Translations under genes and position numbers: made by a program
In this document: positions 1 through 9,016 of the stretch, in pieces
Numbering within the stretch: position 1 is the stretch's first letter
Layout: the number at the start of each line of letters is the position of its first letter
Notes under the pieces: model-generated
The model's database searches: none
What the model was told of the DNA's origin: nothing
Seen by the model: only the letters and a program-made list of their open reading frames with translations
Source of the DNA: Profundibacter sp033851955
Lineage (GTDB): Bacteria > Pseudomonadota > Alphaproteobacteria > Rhodobacterales > Rhodobacteraceae
Assembly (NCBI GenBank): GCA_033851955.1
Contig: JAWSVK010000014.1
Location: 1 to 64,000 of the forward strand
Length of the DNA stretch: 64,000 nucleotides
Direction of reading: 5' to 3'

Positions 1-341
1 TTCAGTACATCAACGGCTTCTAAAATCCACGCCGCCGCTATTCATCACTCGGCGGCAAAAGCCCCTTGGCTTTCGAGCGAAAGGCCGCATAAATGTGTTC
101 AGGGACCGGAACTAAAAGGGACAAGACCTTGAGTATCACGGCCTCATTCAGGCTTATTCCCACACTAACAGAATAATGGGGCAAAAGAAATCCCAAGGGA
201 ACGTGGTTTGTTTTCGAAATCTGAAACCCGCCACCGACCAAGCCAAGGGAATTAGACGGACAAAACCTTAGTCGGTGGTTACTATGGGGTTACTTTTGAA
301 TTTCGCTTACGCCTGCAAATCTTATAACTTATTGAAATGAT
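1..341. other. left-edge stretch without a supported gene
   Basis: I see no convincing gene here. A 67-codon minus-strand reading frame (38-241) has only a TTG start, no clear Shine-Dalgarno sequence and no family I recognise. It could be the decayed end of a gene beyond the window edge. Confidence 0.4.
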
Positions 342-418
<77 letters not shown>

Positions 419-573
419 ACGATGGTTGCGGTTTATGTCAAAGTCATGCGCACTGCAAATGGTTTTCAGACCTTCGCGCACAATTCATGTATTGCCGATG
501 CGTCATGGTCAAATAATGCAATAACCGCCCGATTTTAGTCTGCACATGATGTGAAACTGCGTTAGCAAACTGT

Positions 574-1623
574 ATGTTGTTTAATATTCCAGACGATCAA
601 ATCCTCTACCGCGCCCTTGTAGCGCGCGACGCAAGCTATGATGGGCGCATTTATGTTGGCGTCAAAACCACCGGCATTTTCTGCCGACTCACTTGCCCTG
701 CCCGCAAGCCAAAGCCTGAGAACTGTCAGTTCTTTGAGACCCCGGGGCAATGCATTGAGGCTGGGTTCAGGTCCTGCAAACGCTGTTTTCCACTACAACC
801 CGCCGCCGATGCGGACCCGATGATTGCCAAGCTGCTACAGGCGCTCGAGGCACGCCCCGAGTTTCGTTGGCGCGAGGACGACATTCAAACAATGGGGCTT
901 GATCCCTCCACAGTGCGGCGCAGCTTTAAGCGCCATTTTGGCATGACATTTTTGGAAATGGCGCGGCAACGGCGTCTGCGCGACGGGTTTTCCACCCTGT
1001 CAGATGGAGGCAAGGTGATCGACGCACAAGTTATGGCCGGATTTGACTCCGCCAGCGCTTTTCGGACCGCCTTTGCAAAGCTGTTGGGCATTGCCCCGAG
1101 CCAGTTCAAACCTGACGCGCTGCTGTCGGCCAGTTGGATCGACACACCATTGGGGGCGATGATCGCCGTCTGTGACAGCCAGTTTTTGCACCTGTTGGAG
1201 TTCCCGGAACGCAAAGCCTTGCCGGGTGAGTTAAAACGCCTATTTGAGTCTTCCAAAGGTTCGATCGGGCTTGGGCGAACCAAAATCACCGATCAGATCG
1301 AACGCGAGTTGGGCCAGTATTTCAACGGCAATGACGCGCATTTTCAAACCCCGCTGGCCTATCATGGCAGCGCTTTCACCCAGCAGGTTTGGCACGCTCT
1401 GCAAACCATTCCCGCCAGCCAAACCCGCAGTTACAGCCAAGTTGCCGCGCAAATAGGTCGCCCCACCGCCAGCCGCGCCGTGGCCCGCGCCAATGGCGCC
1501 AACCAGATCGCGCTTGTGGTGCCATGTCACCGTGTGATCGGCGCTGATGGCAGCTTGACGGGCTATGGTGGTGGTTTGTGGCGCAAACAACGGTTGATCG
1601 AATTTGAACAGGCTTATCGTTAA
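574..1623 (+). CDS. ada: bifunctional Ada: methylphosphotriester/O6-methylguanine-DNA methyltransferase and regulator
   Basis: This 349-residue protein has the full Ada architecture. The N-terminal zinc domain carries Cys37, Cys41, Cys68 and Cys71, matching the E. coli Zn ligands; Cys37 would accept methyl groups from phosphotriesters. An AraC-type helix-turn-helix region follows at about 95-175. The C-terminal methyltransferase carries the PCHRV motif with acceptor Cys318. Family knowledge: methylated Ada activates alkylation-repair genes. No alkB or alkA lies beside it. It is convergent with sufS, with only 7 bp between the stops. The start has no strong Shine-Dalgarno sequence, but its distance to the first Cys motif matches the family. 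Confidence 0.95.
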   Translation: MLFNIPDDQILYRALVARDASYDGRIYVGVKTTGIFCRLTCPARKPKPENCQFFETPGQCIEAGFRSCKRCFPLQPAADADPMIAKLLQALEARPEFRWREDDIQTMGLDPSTVRRSFKRHFGMTFLEMARQRRLRDGFSTLSDGGKVIDAQVMAGFDSASAFRTAFAKLLGIAPSQFKPDALLSASWIDTPLGAMIAVCDSQFLHLLEFPERKALPGELKRLFESSKGSIGLGRTKITDQIERELGQYFNGNDAHFQTPLAYHGSAFTQQVWHALQTIPASQTRSYSQVAAQIGRPTASRAVARANGANQIALVVPCHRVIGADGSLTGYGGGLWRKQRLIEFEQAYR

Positions 1624-1630
1624 TACGCGC

Positions 1631-2851
1631 CTAGGCAAACAGTTCGTGACACAGCTCCAACGCGTCGATCAGCACGTCAACTTCGGCCTTGGTGTTATAT
1701 AATCCAAACGACGCCCGCGCCGTGGCCACGACGCCCAGATGCTCCATCAAAGGCTGGGCGCAATGGTGCCCTGCCCGCACAGCCACGCCTTTTTTGTCCA
1801 GCACAGTCGACAGGTCATGCGCATGCGCTGCCCCTTGCATGGTGAACGAGAAAATCGCGCCCTTAGTGGCCGATTGCCCCTGCACATTCAGCCAGTTCAA
1901 CCCGTCCAAACGGGTGCGAGCATAGGCGCAGAGATCGCGTTCATGGGCGGCGATGTTCTCCATCCCCAGCCCCATCATATAGTCAAGTGCCACGCCAAAA
2001 CCGATGGTCTGCACAATGCCCGGCGTGCCGGCCTCGAACATCATCGGTGGTGTGTTATACGTCACAACGTCGCGCCGTACTTCGTCGATCATATCGCCGC
2101 CGCCCATAAAGGGGCGCATCTCGGCCATGCGTTCAGCCTTGATATAAATCGCGCCAGACCCCGAAGGACCATATAGCTTATGCCCCGTAATCGGGTAAAA
2201 ATCACAGCCCAAATCCGCCACATCCACGGGCATATGCACGGTGGCTTGCGAGCCATCGACCAGCACCGGAATACCCCGCGCACGGGCACCGTCGCAGATC
2301 GATTTTACATCCACCACTGTGCCCATAACATTGGACATATGCGTGACGGCGATCAGCCGGGTTTTGTCAGTGATCGCGTCCAACACCCGCTGTGGATCCA
2401 AATCCCCCAACGCGTCGGTCTCGACCCATTTCAAAACGATGCCCATGCGTTCGCGCAGGAAATGCCATGGCACGATATTGGCGTGGTGCTCCATCACCGA
2501 CAGGATGATCTCATCACCGGCTTTGAGGGTGTTCATGGCCCAGCTGTAAGCCACCAGATTGATGCCCTCCGTCGTGCCTGAATTTAGCACAATCTCGTTT
2601 TCATCGCTGACGTTTAGGAATTTGGCAATGGTGCCGCGCACCGCTTCATATTTATCTGTTGCTAGATTAGATAGGTAATGCAAGCCCCTGTGAACATTAG
2701 CATATTCACTGGCATACCCCGTTGTGATTGCATCAATCACCACCTGTGGTTTTTGCGCCGATGCACCGTTATCCAGATAAACCAACGGCTTGCCGTTCAC
2801 TTGGCGTGACAGGATCGGGAAGTCTTTACGGATATTTTCTACATCATACAT
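1631..2851 (-). CDS. sufS: SufS cysteine desulfurase
   Basis: This 406-residue class V PLP enzyme takes sulfur from cysteine for Fe-S cluster assembly. The PLP lysine is Lys225 in GHKLYGPSG and the persulfide cysteine is Cys364 in RAGHHCAQP. The short segment around that Cys is typical of group II (SufS) rather than IscS-type enzymes. The ATG is preceded by GAGGAAGATGAA. It is the last gene of the suf operon seen here. I find no sufE, sufT or sufA after it, because ada lies immediately convergent. Confidence 0.95.
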   Translation of the reverse strand: MYDVENIRKDFPILSRQVNGKPLVYLDNGASAQKPQVVIDAITTGYASEYANVHRGLHYLSNLATDKYEAVRGTIAKFLNVSDENEIVLNSGTTEGINLVAYSWAMNTLKAGDEIILSVMEHHANIVPWHFLRERMGIVLKWVETDALGDLDPQRVLDAITDKTRLIAVTHMSNVMGTVVDVKSICDGARARGIPVLVDGSQATVHMPVDVADLGCDFYPITGHKLYGPSGSGAIYIKAERMAEMRPFMGGGDMIDEVRRDVVTYNTPPMMFEAGTPGIVQTIGFGVALDYMMGLGMENIAAHERDLCAYARTRLDGLNWLNVQGQSATKGAIFSFTMQGAAHAHDLSTVLDKKGVAVRAGHHCAQPLMEHLGVVATARASFGLYNTKAEVDVLIDALELCHELFA

Positions 2852-2861
2852 TTCATCTTCC

Positions 2862-3347
2862 TCAAACCTGTTTTTGTGTCTCGATCAGTGAACTGATCCA
2901 GACCCAGAAAAACGCGCCCGCCAGCAGTAATCCAACCACCGTCAACTGTGGCCCAGCCCCAATCATTCCGGCGATCAATCCATGCAACAACCAAAGCGGT
3001 GCCACTACCAGCATGGACCAAAACAGCGCCAACCGCGCCCCGTATGTCGTGCCTTTTCCGCCCATGACGCGAGCAACCATATAGCTGACACCAGAGAGCG
3101 CATAAAAGAACAACGGTGCAATGAACAACCAGCCGAGCATTGCTCCACCAAGTCGCATATCAAGCGGGATAGACGGGTCCAAATGCGCCTGACGGGACAC
3201 ATTTGGCCATTGCGAGATGAATACCATCAAACAGGCCACCACAAGGAACATGAGCACACGCCCCTCATCCACGCCGCGATCCAGATGGCGGCGGATCACC
3301 ACGCGTGGCGCGCGATAGCTTTGCAGTATGTCACCACTCGCTGACAT
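2862..3347 (-). CDS. YIP1-like integral membrane protein in the suf operon
   Basis: This is a protein of about 161 residues with several hydrophobic segments, near residues 33-50, 70-95, 110-130 and 135-155 of the ATG form. It resembles the small bacterial YIP1/DUF1282-like membrane proteins. It sits between sufD and sufS with short gaps. I chose the ATG at 3347, 2 nt after the sufD stop. The only longer start is a TTG inside sufD. No ribosome-binding site is obvious, so translational coupling is likely. Its role is unknown; the position suggests co-expression with Fe-S assembly rather than proven function in it. Confidence 0.7.
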   Translation of the reverse strand: MSASGDILQSYRAPRVVIRRHLDRGVDEGRVLMFLVVACLMVFISQWPNVSRQAHLDPSIPLDMRLGGAMLGWLFIAPLFFYALSGVSYMVARVMGGKGTTYGARLALFWSMLVVAPLWLLHGLIAGMIGAGPQLTVVGLLLAGAFFWVWISSLIETQKQV

Positions 3348-3349
3348 GT

Positions 3350-4546
3350 TCAGTCGCGCCGACGGGCCAGCCAACCCTCAAGCCGTCCTCGGATGTCGTC
3401 AGCGATGGCTTCATCCTCGATCTCATCCACGGCGGCGTCCAAAAACGCCAATACCAGCAGATCTTGAGCCTCGACTTTGTTGACCCCGCGAGATTGCAAA
3501 TAGAACATCGCCTCCTCATCAATCGCACCAGTGGTTGAGCCGTGGCTGCACATCACGTCATCTGCGTAGATTTCCAGCTCGGGTTTGCCGTAAAACTGGC
3601 TGTCATCATCCAGCAACAGCGATTGGCTCATCTGATAACCATCGGTTTTCTGCGCGCCAGCTTTGACCAAAATCTTGCCCTGAAACACGCCCGTCGCGCC
3701 GTTGCGCAGCACCTTTTTGAACACTTGGCGGCTTTCGCAGTTCAGGCTGTCGTGAGTAATGAATACCGTATCATCATGCAGGAAATCACCGTCACCCATG
3801 GCTGCACCCGCGACATGCGCGACGGCATTGTCACCGTTCACCTCCAGCACAACTTCATTGCGAGTCAACTTGCCGTTGACCGTCATGGTGAAGCTCTTAA
3901 AGACACTTTCATGGCCCAAGCGTGCGAACATATGGGTGGCCGCACGGCGTTCATGATCGCGCCCCATTGCCCGAACATGATGGAATGCACCTTTATCGGC
4001 GATATCGACTTCCATAACAGTATTCAGCCGTGCGGCAGCTGGACCGTTTTCCAATACAGTCAGGTCTGCGCCTTCTTCAACACGAATAACGTGGTGCAGC
4101 ATCACATCAGAAGCCTCTGATTTTCTTACGTAAACCAGGCTGACAGGTTTGCTCACCTTGCCAAATGCACGGATCACAACACCTTCCTTCGCTTGCGCAG
4201 AATTCAGCGCGGCCAAGGGGCGCGCAACGGGTGATTGACCGTTTTCCTCAAGCACACCGTACAGCTCTTGCGCCCATGTATCAGCATCCGCCAGCTGCGA
4301 AATTTCGATGCCTTCAAGCGACAGATCATCCGAGGCCGCCGCATCAAAAACGCCATCTACAAACACGAGTTTCAGCCGATCGATCGTGTCAAACAGCGGC
4401 GCTTCGTCCCGGATCAACAGGGCAGCGGGCTGAGCGTCTGGAACGGTCAGCAGATCGGGTCGGGTGTATTTCCAATACTCGTCCCGTCGCTGCGGCAGGC
4501 CCATGGCCTCAAACCGCGCTTGGGCAGATTTACGTGCGGCCTCCAT
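3350..4546 (-). CDS. sufD: SufD, Fe-S cluster assembly scaffold subunit
   Basis: This 398-residue protein matches SufD. It has the N-terminal helical region with the W-K-Y-T motif near residue 25, a right-handed beta-helix core, and a C-terminal portion with CSHGSTTGAIDEEAMFY, the conserved SufB/SufD family signature. SufD joins SufB and the ATPase SufC in the SufBC2D complex. Its ATG overlaps the sufC stop by one base (TGATG), a sign of translational coupling. The N-terminus is somewhat short compared with E. coli SufD, as is common in alphaproteobacteria. Confidence 0.93.
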   Translation of the reverse strand: MEAARKSAQARFEAMGLPQRRDEYWKYTRPDLLTVPDAQPAALLIRDEAPLFDTIDRLKLVFVDGVFDAAASDDLSLEGIEISQLADADTWAQELYGVLEENGQSPVARPLAALNSAQAKEGVVIRAFGKVSKPVSLVYVRKSEASDVMLHHVIRVEEGADLTVLENGPAAARLNTVMEVDIADKGAFHHVRAMGRDHERRAATHMFARLGHESVFKSFTMTVNGKLTRNEVVLEVNGDNAVAHVAGAAMGDGDFLHDDTVFITHDSLNCESRQVFKKVLRNGATGVFQGKILVKAGAQKTDGYQMSQSLLLDDDSQFYGKPELEIYADDVMCSHGSTTGAIDEEAMFYLQSRGVNKVEAQDLLVLAFLDAAVDEIEDEAIADDIRGRLEGWLARRRD

Positions 4547-5301
4547 CAGGCAACCTCCGCCAAAATATCCGCATAGCCGTTGTTTTCAACTTCAAGCGCC
4601 AACTCAGGACCGCCCGATTTGATCATCCGACCATTGGCCATGATGTGCACAACGTCCGGTTTGATGTGATCCAGCAGGCGTTGGTAATGGGTTATTACAA
4701 GGAACGAGCGCCCCTCACTGCGCAGCGCATTCACGCCCTCGGCGACCAGTTTCATCGCGTCAACGTCCAGGCCGGAGTCAGTTTCATCCAGAATGCACAT
4801 CTTTGGCTCAAGCATCGCCATTTGCAAAATCTCGTTGCGCTTTTTCTCGCCGCCAGAAAAGCCCACGTTGACGGGGCGTTTCAGCATTTCGGCGTCGATT
4901 TTCAATGTCTTGGCCTTGGCGCGGATGATTTTCAGGAATTCACCGGCTGACAATTCGTCCTCGCCGCGCATTTTACGCTGTGAATTCACCGCCGTGCGCA
5001 GGAAGGTCATATTGCCCACACCAGGTATTTCAACAGGGTATTGAAACGCCAAGAACAGCCCCAGTGCAGCCCGCTCTTCCGGCTCCAACTCAAGCAGATC
5101 ATGACCCAGCAATGAGGCCGTGCCGTCCGTCACCTCATAGCCCGCGCGGCCCGACAAAACATAAGACAACGTCGACTTACCAGACCCGTTCGGGCCCATG
5201 ATGGCATGCACTTCGCCAGCGCCGATTTTCAGATCGACACCTTTTAGGATTTGCTTGTCTTCGTCTTCAAGTTTGACGTGTAGGTTTTTGATATCTAACA
5301 T
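4546..5301 (-). CDS. sufC: SufC, ABC-type ATPase of Fe-S assembly
   Basis: This 251-residue ABC ATPase is cytosolic and belongs to the SufBC2D scaffold. Visible motifs are Walker A GPNGSGKST (about 36-44), signature FSGGEKKRNE, Walker B CILDETDSGLD and the H-loop histidine in VITHYQRLL. The SGGEKKRNEI form is characteristic of SufC. The upstream YbjQ-like gene ends 11 nt away, and the sufC stop overlaps the sufD start. Confidence 0.96.
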   Translation of the reverse strand: MLDIKNLHVKLEDEDKQILKGVDLKIGAGEVHAIMGPNGSGKSTLSYVLSGRAGYEVTDGTASLLGHDLLELEPEERAALGLFLAFQYPVEIPGVGNMTFLRTAVNSQRKMRGEDELSAGEFLKIIRAKAKTLKIDAEMLKRPVNVGFSGGEKKRNEILQMAMLEPKMCILDETDSGLDVDAMKLVAEGVNALRSEGRSFLVITHYQRLLDHIKPDVVHIMANGRMIKSGGPELALEVENNGYADILAEVA

Positions 5302-5312
5302 TTTATGTCTTT

Positions 5313-5636
5313 CTACTGCTCGATGGTCACGGCGGTTCCTGATGCTGATACCATCAGCATCGAGCCCGCCTTGCCAATAACTTCATAATCCAGATCAACG
5401 CCAACAACGGCGTTCGCACCATGCGCTTCGGCGCGGTCCTGCAATTCCTTAAGCGCCGTGTCACGGGCGTCTTGCAACTTGTCCTCATAGGCGCCCGAAC
5501 GGCCGCCGACGATATCGGTGATACTGGCGAACACATCGCGCACGATATTGGCGCCCATGATCGCCTCGCCCACGACGATGCCGTGGTACTGGGTGATTTT
5601 GCGGCCCTCAACGGAAGGCGTGGTTGTGATAATCAT
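5313..5636 (-). CDS. YbjQ/UPF0145-family protein
   Basis: This small soluble protein of 107 residues begins with the typical MIITTTPSVEGRKI segment, has the G-E-A-I-M-G-A-N motif near residues 23-30, and a HGANAVVGVDLDYE motif near residues 73-86. All match the YbjQ (UPF0145, heavy-metal-binding domain) family, known structurally as a pentameric alpha/beta fold without firmly assigned function. Its start overlaps the upstream membrane-protein gene by four bases (ATGA). The location just before sufC makes a link to metal or Fe-S handling attractive but unproven. Confidence 0.85.
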   Translation of the reverse strand: MIITTTPSVEGRKITQYHGIVVGEAIMGANIVRDVFASITDIVGGRSGAYEDKLQDARDTALKELQDRAEAHGANAVVGVDLDYEVIGKAGSMLMVSASGTAVTIEQ

Positions 5637-6004
5637 TTGTAGCTCCGAGGCTTGCCACGATTGCGCGATATTGAATTCTCAACGGCTTTTTTGCTCTTTG
5701 CTGCAACATCACTTTCTATGGCGTGTTTTGCTATGGCATGTTTTGAGTTCGCTTCAAACTTTCTCAAAAGCGGCGAAACCACGAAAATGTATAAAGCCGT
5801 CATCGCCACAGCAAAAGCAAACGCGAAACCTATTCGACCTTCCGGCCCAAATATAGTTTTGAATAAGTCTCCCCAAAACAAGTTACTAAAAAAAATAGAC
5901 CCTAAGAAAACACCAAGCCCAACCGAACGTTCCGGTACGTAACCGCTCTCGCGACCATCCGGCCTAACGAACTTTTGAATCTTTGGGAGGGACCAGATAT
6001 TCAT
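5633..6004 (-). CDS. small two-helix membrane protein between sufB and sufC
   Basis: This 123-residue protein is not one I recognise. It has two hydrophobic segments (roughly residues 27-48 and 58-80) and a basic, lysine/serine-rich C-terminal tail, so the tail is probably cytosolic. It overlaps both neighbours by ATGA junctions, which strongly supports it being a real translated gene in the suf operon. Its DNA looks more AT-rich than sufB or sufC. Function unknown. Confidence 0.7.
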   Translation of the reverse strand: MNIWSLPKIQKFVRPDGRESGYVPERSVGLGVFLGSIFFSNLFWGDLFKTIFGPEGRIGFAFAFAVAMTALYIFVVSPLLRKFEANSKHAIAKHAIESDVAAKSKKAVENSISRNRGKPRSYK

Positions 6005-6336
6005 CTTTTCACCTTTGGAATTTTCGAATTACCCTTCAACATGGCGTCAATTTGCTTTTGCGTGTTCTCTTCCATCATCTCATTATATTCACGTTTGATT
6101 TTAGCCTGCTTTTCCGCCCGATTACGGATCTGGCGGCGGGCATAGACTGTTGTAAACGCCGCAGAAACGCCCATAGAAGCAAATACATGGACAACAGTAG
6201 GCATAGCCACAGGGATCAATCTATAGATCGCGTAGTAAGAAAATGCACATAAGACACCAAACAGCGCCGCATATTCTAATTGCTGCGCACTTGTTTTGTC
6301 ATGATATGGGCCTCGATCGCCCCCTCCAGAAGTCAT
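6001..6336 (-). CDS. small two-helix membrane protein directly after sufB
   Basis: This 111-residue protein starts at the ATG at 6336, which overlaps the sufB stop by one base (TGATG). The frame stays open upstream inside sufB, but that part is a shadow. It has two hydrophobic stretches (about residues 22-43 and 45-62) and then a long charged tail rich in Lys, Glu and Arg (about 65-111), likely a cytosolic helix. I recognise no family. Like its downstream neighbour it is AT-richer than the suf genes around it. Confidence 0.7.
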   Translation of the reverse strand: MTSGGGDRGPYHDKTSAQQLEYAALFGVLCAFSYYAIYRLIPVAMPTVVHVFASMGVSAAFTTVYARRQIRNRAEKQAKIKREYNEMMEENTQKQIDAMLKGNSKIPKVKR

Positions 6337-7859
6337 CAGCCCACAGACCCTTCCAGCGAAATCGCCACCAGCGCCTGCGCTTCCATGGCAAATTCCATCG
6401 GCAGCGCTTGCAGCACTTCCTTGGCGAACCCGTTGACGATCAAGGCCACGGCCTCTTCCTCGCCCATGCCACGTTGGCGACAATAGAACATTTGCTCATC
6501 GTCCACCTTGGAGGTCGTGGCCTCATGCTCGACCCGAGACGAGTTATTCTTGACCTCAATATAGGGCACCGTATGCGCCCCGCATTTGTCGCCAATCAAC
6601 AGGCTGTCGCATTGGGTATAGTTGCGCGAATTCTGCGCCTTGGGGTGCATCGAGACCAGCCCGCGATAGGTGTTTTGCGCCTGCCCCGCTGAAATCCCTT
6701 TGGACACGATGCGTGATTTTGTGTTCGCGCCCAGATGCACCATTTTGGTGCCGGTGTCGGCTTGTTGGTGGTTGTTGGTGATCGCGATTGAGTAAAACTC
6801 GCCCTGACTGCCATCACCGCGCAGAATGCAGCTTGGATATTTCCACGTCACTGCGGAGCCAGTTTCAACCTGAGTCCACATGATTTTGGCATTATCACCC
6901 CGACAATCGGCCCGCTTGGTCACGAAATTATAGATGCCGCCCTTGCCGTCCTCATCCCCGGGGTACCAGTTCTGAACGGTAGAATACTTCACCTCGGCGT
7001 CTTCTTCGATGATGATCTCAACCACGGCTGCGTGCAGCTGGGCCACGTCGCGTTTGGGTGCAGTACAGCCTTCTAAGTAGCTGACATAGCTGCCTTTATC
7101 GGCAATAATCAGCGTGCGTTCAAACTGGCCGGTGTTTTCAGCGTTGATGCGAAAATAGGTGGACAATTCCATCGGACAGCGCACCCCTGGTGGGATATAA
7201 ACGAACGATCCGTCTGAAAAAACAGCGCTGTTCAGCGTGGCGTAAAAGTTGTCAGAGGCCGGAACCACGGTGCCCAGATATTTCTTCACCAGCTCAGGGT
7301 GATCGCGGATCGCCTCAGAAATCGAGCAGAAAATCACGCCCGCCTCGGCCAGCTCTTTTTGGAACGTCGTACCTACAGAAACGCTGTCAAACACCGCGTC
7401 CACAGCCACTTTGCGCCCCTCAGCGGGGGCAGCTTCAGCGCCCTCAACACCGGCCAAGATCATCTGCTCGCGCAGCGGGATGCCTAATTTTTCATAGGTG
7501 GCCAGCAGTTTCGGATCGACTTCGTCTAACGATTTGGGCTTCACTTCCATCGACTTTGGCCGCGCGTAATAATAGATGTCTTGAAAATCGATGTCAGGAT
7601 AGTTGACCATCGCCCAAGTCGGCTCCGTCAGCTTTTCCCACCGTGTGAACGCCTCAAGACGCCAGTCAGTCATCCACTGCGGCTCTTCGTTTTTGTCGGA
7701 AATCAGCCGCACGATATCGGGGTTCACGCCTTTGGGGGCGTATTCCATCTCGATCTCGGTTTCCCAGCCGTATTTGTAATTGTCAGCAAGGCTGCGCACC
7801 GCATCAACGGTTTCTTCCTCAACGCCCTCTTTTGCAATCATCTCGTTCGCTGCTGCCAT
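6336..7859 (-). CDS. sufB: SufB, Fe-S cluster assembly scaffold
   Basis: This 507-residue protein is the conserved scaffold of the SufBC2D complex. It shows SufB hallmarks: the N-terminal YKYGWETEIE block, GCTAPKRDVAQLHAAVVE near the middle, and the C-terminal EHEATTSKVDDEQMFYCRQRG motif. The open frame extends a further 70 codons upstream, but the ATG at 7859 has a good AAAGGA ribosome-binding site and gives the family length. It lies 10 nt after the cysteine desulfurase gene. Confidence 0.96.
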   Translation of the reverse strand: MAAANEMIAKEGVEEETVDAVRSLADNYKYGWETEIEMEYAPKGVNPDIVRLISDKNEEPQWMTDWRLEAFTRWEKLTEPTWAMVNYPDIDFQDIYYYARPKSMEVKPKSLDEVDPKLLATYEKLGIPLREQMILAGVEGAEAAPAEGRKVAVDAVFDSVSVGTTFQKELAEAGVIFCSISEAIRDHPELVKKYLGTVVPASDNFYATLNSAVFSDGSFVYIPPGVRCPMELSTYFRINAENTGQFERTLIIADKGSYVSYLEGCTAPKRDVAQLHAAVVEIIIEEDAEVKYSTVQNWYPGDEDGKGGIYNFVTKRADCRGDNAKIMWTQVETGSAVTWKYPSCILRGDGSQGEFYSIAITNNHQQADTGTKMVHLGANTKSRIVSKGISAGQAQNTYRGLVSMHPKAQNSRNYTQCDSLLIGDKCGAHTVPYIEVKNNSSRVEHEATTSKVDDEQMFYCRQRGMGEEEAVALIVNGFAKEVLQALPMEFAMEAQALVAISLEGSVG

Positions 7860-7869
7860 TTCGTTTCCT

Positions 7870-8913
7870 TTACGCTCTACGCGCTTTGAATTTCTCCAGC
7901 TGTGCACGCCATGCTTTGGCAAATCGCAACACATCGTCCTTTGTCGTATCAGGCCCGATCGAGACCCTGATCGCGCTTGCCGCAGTCTCGTCGTCAAACC
8001 CCATCGCCTGCAAAACGCGGCTCGCACGCACTTTACCGGACGAGCACGCCGATCCTGCCGAAACCGCAAACCCTGCCAAATCCATCTGCATCACTTGGGT
8101 TTCGCCTTTCCAACCTGGAACCGCGAAACAAGATGTGTTTGGAAGTCGCGCAACTTCATTCCCGACAAAAATAGTATCTTTTTCTGATTCTGCCAGCGCT
8201 AATTCTAGAATCTTTCTAATTTCCGACACTCTTTCCCACGTCCCGTTGGACAAATCCTTAACTGCAGCACAGGCCGCCGCGCCAAACCCCGCTATTCCAA
8301 TGGTATTTTCGGTGCCAGCACGCCGCCCCATTTCTTGACCGCCGCCCTTGATCTGCGCGGCTATGTCGCTGCCGCGTTTCACGATCAGAGCACCCACGCC
8401 CTTGGGTCCGCCCAACTTATGGGACGAGATAATCGCCATTTGCGCCCCGCTCCAATTGAACGCAAACGGCATTTTGCCGAATATCTGTGTCGCGTCGATC
8501 AACGCCAGACCTTGCGGCAGCTCTTGCAAAATACCGGTTTCGCTGTTGGCCGCCTGCAACGCCGTGACCGTCGGGTCCACCACAGTCACGCTCCCGGTAC
8601 CGTCAACCAGCAAATCTGCCTGTGCCCAAACCGCAACCGCATCATGCTCGACACCTGCGCAATGCAATCCGCGCCCCGCCATCGCCAGTGCCGCCGCTTC
8701 TGTAGCCGATGACGTGAAAATCACATCTGCCCCATCCGCCCCAAACGCCGTGGCCACTTGGGCGCGGGCCCGCTCCACAATCGCCAAAGCCGCCCGCCCC
8801 TCAAAATGCACCGAGGACGGGTTCCCCACTACATCCATCGCCTTAATCATCGCGTCACGCGCCTCACCCCGCAACGGGGTCGTCGCATTCCAATCCAAAT
8901 AGGTCCGAGCCAT
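7870..8913 (-). CDS. IscS/NifS-type cysteine desulfurase at head of suf operon
   Basis: This 347-residue class V aminotransferase-fold enzyme is shorter than E. coli IscS (404). The PLP lysine is Lys166 in SSHKLGGPKG. The catalytic cysteine is Cys290 in SAGSACSSGK, on a longer flexible loop typical of IscS/NifS enzymes and unlike SufS. The operon thus encodes two desulfurases of different groups, this one first and SufS last. A purine-rich GAGGCAAGG precedes the ATG. Sulfur delivery to SufB or to tRNA thiolation are both possible. Confidence 0.9.
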   Translation of the reverse strand: MARTYLDWNATTPLRGEARDAMIKAMDVVGNPSSVHFEGRAALAIVERARAQVATAFGADGADVIFTSSATEAAALAMAGRGLHCAGVEHDAVAVWAQADLLVDGTGSVTVVDPTVTALQAANSETGILQELPQGLALIDATQIFGKMPFAFNWSGAQMAIISSHKLGGPKGVGALIVKRGSDIAAQIKGGGQEMGRRAGTENTIGIAGFGAAACAAVKDLSNGTWERVSEIRKILELALAESEKDTIFVGNEVARLPNTSCFAVPGWKGETQVMQMDLAGFAVSAGSACSSGKVRASRVLQAMGFDDETAASAIRVSIGPDTTKDDVLRFAKAWRAQLEKFKARRA

Positions 8914-9016
8914 CCTTGCCTCTTTCTTCTTTTCCTAAATATCCGCGCCGCAGGCATACGCGTTGGCCCCGTCAGGGGGCAGCGCGTGGGGCGACGCGCA
9001 TCGCGCGGCGCAAGCG

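Noticed and set aside
38..241. 67-codon minus-strand frame at the left edge
   Set aside because: Only a TTG start, no ribosome-binding site and no recognisable family. Kept as unassigned sequence.
7860..8069. 70-codon N-terminal extension of sufB
   Set aside because: It overlaps the upstream desulfurase gene in another frame and lacks SufB homology; the ATG at 7859 has the ribosome-binding site.
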